In this document: positions 60,003 to 64,000 of the stretch, in pieces
Position numbering within the stretch: the stretch's first letter is position 1
Layout of the letters: every line of letters begins with the position of its first letter
From: Pseudodonghicola sp048268305
Lineage (GTDB): Bacteria > Pseudomonadota > Alphaproteobacteria > Rhodobacterales > Rhodobacteraceae
Length of the DNA: 64,000 nt
Assembly: GCF_048268305.1 (NCBI RefSeq)
Contig: NZ_JBLWVT010000005.1
Location: forward strand, 248,001-312,000
Direction: 5' to 3'
The notes under the pieces: model-generated
Seen by the model: only the letters and a program-made list of their open reading frames with translations
Told to the model about the DNA's origin: nothing
Databases searched by the model: none
Program-made: the position numbers and the translations under genes

Positions 60003-62942
60003 TTAGTTGCCGCCAGCCGACCACCAGCCGCGCCGCTTGGGCTTGTTGGGGTCTTCGGACTCGGCGGGTTCCGCCGCGGTTGCCTCGGCAGCTTGCAGCT
60101 CCGGCTCGGCCGCAGCGGCGACCTCGGGTTCGACCTCGGCCGGCTGGGCCGCAGGTTCCTCGGCGACCGGCGTCTCGGCCACGGCGACCGGCGCCTCGGC
60201 CACGGCGACCGGCGCCTCGACTGCAGGCTCTGCCGGGGCCTCAGGCAAAGGCTCGGCGGCAGGCTCCACCTCGGCCATCTCGACCTCGGGGGTGGCGATC
60301 ACCTCGACCTCAGCGGCAACGGCGACCTCAGGCGTTTCAGCCTGTACCGCCGTCTCCACCGCAGTGACCTCGGCCTCCGCTGCCGGCGCCTCAAGCGTTT
60401 CGGCAGCCGGCACCGCGGCTTCGCCCCCGGTCTCGGCCACGGTTTCCGCAGCCTCCTCGGTCTTCTTCTTGCTGCTCGACTTGCTGCGCGAGCGCGAGGA
60501 GGAGGAACGCGACCGGCTGCTGCTGCGGGTCGACTTCGGCTTCTCGGCCGGCGCCTCTGCCGCGGCTTCGGCTTCCGGCTCTGCGGCCGCTTCGACCGGC
60601 GCGGGCGCCTCGGTCTCGGCCTCGGCCGGGCCCGATTCTTCCACGGTCAGGTCTTCTGCCTCGTCGCCTTCTTCGCCAGTCTCCTCGGCCTCGGACTCAT
60701 CGCCCTGATAGCTGTCGGATTTCGACGAAGACGACGGCCGCCGCCGCCGCCGGCGACGCTTGCGCTTGGGCTTGCCGACCTCGTCGCCAGTGCTGGCGGT
60801 CGAAGGTGCGGTGGTCGAGGGTGCGGTGGTCTCTTCGACCTCATCCTCGTCCTCAAACTCGGCCTCGGCGTCACTGTCGACCTGATCCATCAGCGAGGTG
60901 TCGACCGACACCACCGGCGCCACCGGTTCGGGCACCACGCGCGAAGCGGTCTTGAATTTCTCGATCGAGAAATCCGGGCTAATCAGACGCGGGTCGCCCT
61001 CGATCCGGACCGAAAGACCATAGCGGGTTTCGATCTGGGCGACATGCTCGCGTTTCTGGTTCATCAGGAAGTTAGCGATGCCCACCGGCACCTTCACCAG
61101 CACTTCGCGCGAACGGCGGCGCACGCCTTCCTCTTCGATCTGGCGCAGGATGTTCAGCGCCAGGTTGTCGTCGGAGCGGATCAGCCCGGTGCCATGGCAA
61201 TGCGGGCACGGCTGGGTCGTCGCCTCGATCATGCCGGGACGCAGACGCTGACGCGACATTTCAAGCAAGCCGAAGCCCGAGATGCGGCCGACCTGGATGC
61301 GGGCGCGATCGGTCTTGAGCTTGTCCTTCAGCCGCTTCTCGACGGCGGCGTTGTTCTTGCGCTCGTCCATGTCGATGAAGTCGATGACGATCAGACCGGC
61401 AAGGTCGCGCAGACGCAGCTGGCGGGCGACCTCTTCGGCGGCCTCCAGGTTGGTCTTGAGCGCAGTCTCCTCGATCGAGCCTTCCTTGGTGGCCCGGCCA
61501 GAGTTGACGTCGATGGCGACCAGAGCCTCGGTCACGCCGATCACCAGATAGCCGCCGGATTTCAGCTGTACCACCGGGTTGAACATCGAGCTGAGATAGC
61601 TTTCGACCTGATAGCGCGCGAACAGCGGCATCTGATCGGCATATTGCTGCACGTTCTTGGCGTGGGACGGCATGATCATCTTCATGAAGTCCTTGGCGAT
61701 GCGATAGCCACGCTCGCCCTCGACCAGAACCTCGTCGATGTCGCGATTATAGAGGTCGCGGATCGAGCGTTTGATCAGATCGCCTTCCTCATAGATCTTG
61801 ACCGGCGCGATGGATTGCAGCGTCAGTTCGCGGATCTGTTCCCAGAGGCGTTGCAGATATTCGTAATCGCGCTTGATCTCGGCCTTGGTGCGCTTGGCAC
61901 CGGCGGTGCGGATGATCAGACCGGCGCCCCGCGGCACGTCGATCTCGGCGGCGATTTCCTTAAGTTTCTTGCGGTCGGTGGTATTGGTGATCTTGCGCGA
62001 GATGCCGCCACCACGGGCGGTATTGGGCATCAGCACGCAATAGCGGCCAGCCAGCGACAGATAGGTGGTCAGCGCCGCGCCCTTGTTGCCGCGCTCTTCC
62101 TTGACGACCTGGACCAGCATGATCTGCCGGACCTTGATCACCTCTTGAATCTTGTAGCGACGCGGCCGCGGTTTGCGCGGCGGACGAATGTCCTCGTGAT
62201 CGTCGTCATCGGCGACGGATTCGATGGAATCGTCTTTCGAGGCGGCATCAGAGCGGCTTTCGCCTTGCTCTTCACGACCGTCGTCTTCGTCCTCGTCCTC
62301 GGACTCTTCGGTCTCGGCCTGAGCAAAATCCGCCGCTGCCGCCGAGGCTTCCTCGCCGGGCTCTTCGACGGGGGTGTCGCCCACCCGCTCCATCGGCGAG
62401 CTGCCTTCGAGCGGATCGCTGCCCTCAGGCAGAGCGAAAACCTCCTCCGCGCCCTCTTCCGGCTCGGAGAAGTCGATCATTTCCATGCCGCTGATTTCGG
62501 CCTCGACCTCTTTGGTCTCGACGGCATCAGCGGATTTCAGATCCTCGGCTTTGGTCTTGCTCCTCGATCTCGAGGAGGAGGATTTGCTCCGGCTTTTCGA
62601 GCTGGTCTTCGGGCCCTTGTCGTCATCATCATCGCGGGCGCGCATGGCATCGGCATAAGCCTGTTCCTCGGCCATCAGAGCTTCGCGGTCGGCGACCGGG
62701 ATCTGATAGTAATCGGGATGGATTTCCGAGAACGCCAGAAAGCCATGACGGTTGCCGCCGTAATCGACGAAAGCCGCCTGCAACGAGGGTTCGACCCGCG
62801 TTACCTTTGCCAGATAGATGTTGCCGGCGAGCTGCCGCTTATTTTCGGATTCAAAGTCGAATTCCTCGACCTTGTTGCCGTCCACCACCACGACGCGGGT
62901 TTCTTCCGCGTGGGTGGCGTCAATGAGCATTTTATTTGCCAT
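60003..62942 (-). CDS. rne: Ribonuclease E
   Basis: Main mRNA-decay and RNA-processing endonuclease, degradosome scaffold. 979 residues from the ATG at 62942 (AAGGA just upstream). The N-terminus is MANKMLIDATHAEETRVVVV, with the S1 region LAGNIYLAKVTRVEPSLQAA and YGGNRHGFLA. A long acidic Ser/Glu/Lys insertion at about 90-290 follows, as in other alphaproteobacteria. The catalytic Mg site is in LVAIDVNSGRATKEGS and IVIDFIDMD. The Zn-link is CPHCHGTG. The C-terminal 300 residues are Ala/Glu/Pro/Val-rich, disordered, with an Arg-rich block (RKRRRRRRR), ending RRGWWSAGGN. Confidence 0.96.
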   Translation of the reverse strand: MANKMLIDATHAEETRVVVVDGNKVEEFDFESENKRQLAGNIYLAKVTRVEPSLQAAFVDYGGNRHGFLAFSEIHPDYYQIPVADREALMAEEQAYADAMRARDDDDDKGPKTSSKSRSKSSSSRSRSKTKAEDLKSADAVETKEVEAEISGMEMIDFSEPEEGAEEVFALPEGSDPLEGSSPMERVGDTPVEEPGEEASAAAADFAQAETEESEDEDEDDGREEQGESRSDAASKDDSIESVADDDDHEDIRPPRKPRPRRYKIQEVIKVRQIMLVQVVKEERGNKGAALTTYLSLAGRYCVLMPNTARGGGISRKITNTTDRKKLKEIAAEIDVPRGAGLIIRTAGAKRTKAEIKRDYEYLQRLWEQIRELTLQSIAPVKIYEEGDLIKRSIRDLYNRDIDEVLVEGERGYRIAKDFMKMIMPSHAKNVQQYADQMPLFARYQVESYLSSMFNPVVQLKSGGYLVIGVTEALVAIDVNSGRATKEGSIEETALKTNLEAAEEVARQLRLRDLAGLIVIDFIDMDERKNNAAVEKRLKDKLKTDRARIQVGRISGFGLLEMSRQRLRPGMIEATTQPCPHCHGTGLIRSDDNLALNILRQIEEEGVRRRSREVLVKVPVGIANFLMNQKREHVAQIETRYGLSVRIEGDPRLISPDFSIEKFKTASRVVPEPVAPVVSVDTSLMDQVDSDAEAEFEDEDEVEETTAPSTTAPSTASTGDEVGKPKRKRRRRRRRPSSSSKSDSYQGDESEAEETGEEGDEAEDLTVEESGPAEAETEAPAPVEAAAEPEAEAAAEAPAEKPKSTRSSSRSRSSSSRSRSKSSSKKKTEEAAETVAETGGEAAVPAAETLEAPAAEAEVTAVETAVQAETPEVAVAAEVEVIATPEVEMAEVEPAAEPLPEAPAEPAVEAPVAVAEAPVAVAETPVAEEPAAQPAEVEPEVAAAAEPELQAAEATAAEPAESEDPNKPKRRGWWSAGGN

Positions 62943-63446
62943 ATGTCCTTGTTGCACCACCTCATCGGCACCCGCCCAGGCGGACGCGTACGTCTGAAGT
63001 GAAGTCTTGTCAGGGCGATGTCTGACGGCGCACGGCCAAGTCCGTCGGACGGACCCGAAACCTGTGTGCTCCATGCTCGCGCGCGCGTCATCGCGGTTCT
63101 TCTCCGACAGGTCGGGTCCTCCCCGTTTCCTGCCCGTTCTGCCACCCCGCCGAAGTTCGGCAAGGGCAATATATGCCCACCAAGGGGCGCTATCGGTCTG
63201 CCCAGACTTCCGGAACTTGGCCGGTCAAGGCTGGGACAGCGAATCTCTCCAAAATTCGGGCGGCACAAACGCGCCATGCCCATTTCCACAACATAAGGGG
63301 AGGCGTCGGGAAAATACAATGGGCTTGTTGCACCCCCGCCACGGAATTCCCGCCGGCGGAAATGAATTTGGCGCGAAAGGTTGTCCTTTCGCGCCAGACC
63401 GCCCCCGCAGAGGCCCAAAAAGCAAGTGGATAGTATCGGTTACGGA
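62943..63446 (-). promoter_or_regulatory. Long leader/promoter region of rne
   Basis: 504 bases without a gene separate rne from the upstream sigma-54 activator on the same strand. rne genes of proteobacteria often have long structured leaders used for autoregulation; several GC-rich inverted segments are present but I cannot define the promoter. A strong hairpin at 63370-63395 probably ends the upstream transcript. Confidence 0.5.
63370..63395 (-). terminator. Hairpin after the sigma-54 activator gene
   Basis: GGCGCGAAAGG and CCTTTCGCGCC form a perfect 11-bp stem with a 4-base loop about 50 bases past the stop at 63447. The run after it on the minus strand is AAATTCATTT rather than a clean U-run. 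Confidence 0.6.
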
Positions 63447-64000
63447 TCAAAGATAATCCGATCGCTGCAGGCCGTACTTCGCCATTTTTTCGTTCAACGT
63501 GCGCCGCGGCAAACACAGCTCGTCCATCACGCTGCCGATCGACCCCTTGTGGCGGCGCATGGTATTGTCGATCAGCATCCGTTCGAAGGCTTCGACATAT
63601 TCCTTCAGCGGCTTGCCTTCGGTGGTCATCACCGGCTGCATCTCTTCATGATCGGACATCAGAAGCGAGGCGATGGTCCCCGAGCCGCGCCGCGACTGCA
63701 GCACCGCCCGTTCGGCGACATTGATCAACTGGCGCACATTGCCCGGCCAGGGCGCCTGCAGCAGCTGGGCGGCCTCCTGGGCGCTGACCTTGGGGGCGTC
63801 ACAGCCGTATTCCTCGGAAAACTGCTCGGTCAGCCGGGTGAACAGGGTCAGGATATCCTCGCCGCGCTGGCGCAGCGGCGGCACGATGATCCTAAGCGCC
63901 GCCAGCCGATAGAACAGGTCGGGGCGCAGCACGTCCTCGCAGGTCTTGCCGGCCTCCTGCAGGTTGGAGATTGCGATGATCCGGGTTTCCGCCGGCGTCC
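63447..64000 (-). CDS. Sigma-54-dependent activator, C-terminal part (DctD-like), cut by window edge
   Basis: About 184 residues of the AAA+ and DNA-binding region. TRIIAISNLQEAGKTCEDVL leads into RPDLFYRLAALRIIVPPLRQ and RGEDI, the sigma-54 activator core. APWPGNVRQLINVAERAVL is the sensor II region. The C-terminal Fis-type HTH reads IGSVMDELCLPRRTLNEKMA and KYGLQRSDYL, close to C4-dicarboxylate regulators of the DctD type. The receiver domain is outside the window, so the name stays tentative. Confidence 0.88.
   Translation of the reverse strand, partial: TPAETRIIAISNLQEAGKTCEDVLRPDLFYRLAALRIIVPPLRQRGEDILTLFTRLTEQFSEEYGCDAPKVSAQEAAQLLQAPWPGNVRQLINVAERAVLQSRRGSGTIASLLMSDHEEMQPVMTTEGKPLKEYVEAFERMLIDNTMRRHKGSIGSVMDELCLPRRTLNEKMAKYGLQRSDYL

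Noticed and set aside
59937..63002. Plus-strand open frame of about 1020 codons
   Set aside because: It is the antisense shadow of rne in GC-rich DNA, Gly/Arg/Leu/Phe-rich with no domain; rne on the other strand is certain.

Overview
The window looks like a chromosomal segment of a GC-rich alphaproteobacterium of the Rhodobacteraceae/Paracoccaceae type. The evidence is a ctrA-sciP pair, LpxI instead of LpxH in lipid A synthesis, a permuted two-piece tmRNA gene, an alphaproteobacterial SspB, a trgA-trgB-cysK tellurite locus like that of Rhodobacter sphaeroides, Hint_2-type proteins and a DUF4169/ribbon-helix-helix pair behind fumC. The species cannot be named from the sequence alone.

Layout. 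(1) 1-4.7 kb: recG (cut by the window edge), ligA, ctrA and sciP on the minus strand, i.e. DNA repair plus the CtrA cell-cycle regulator and its inhibitor. (2) 4.9-18.2 kb: mnmA (+) converging on a long minus-strand envelope cluster read pyrH-frr-uppS-cdsA-dxr-rseP-(42-aa membrane protein)-bamA-skp-fabZ-lpxA-lpxI-lpxB. This is the conserved block for phospholipid, isoprenoid, lipid A and outer-membrane protein assembly. miaA diverges at 18.3 kb. (3) 19.3-38.8 kb: an accessory region of lower GC. It holds an AraC regulator, an intact oligopeptide-type binding protein followed by broken ABC permease and ATPase genes, two catalytically intact Hint_2 precursors (one with RTX calcium repeats), a stand-alone N-terminal fragment, twin HTH regulators, then a set of four divergent Hint-like proteins that have lost most of the catalytic residues. 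Mixed with these are a small lipoprotein, a Wza-like polysaccharide export lipoprotein and orphan genes. The region ends in IS5- and IS481-family debris next to tRNA-Ser(GGA), whose 3' end faces the accessory DNA. (4) 39-51.2 kb: mscS-like channel, cysK, trgB, trgA, photolyase, class V aminotransferase, BCCT transporter, uspA, acuI and dinB, all on the minus strand. (5) 51.5-55.9 kb: split ssrA, an NTF2-like protein, sspB, a periplasmic protein, fumC and three small conserved genes, ending in a double palindrome. (6) 56-64 kb: P450 plus alpha/beta hydrolase, ccdA, tusA, rne with a long leader, and the C-terminal part of a sigma-54 activator.

How the genes work together. Regions 1, 2, 5 and 6 are housekeeping. 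The novel part is the 23.9-38 kb island: a putative cell-surface or secreted Hint-protein system with its own paralogous regulators, active Hint members, inactive pseudo-Hint members and two outer-membrane-type lipoproteins. That it is one system is inference from clustering, shared domains and operon overlaps; no function is demonstrated by the sequence.
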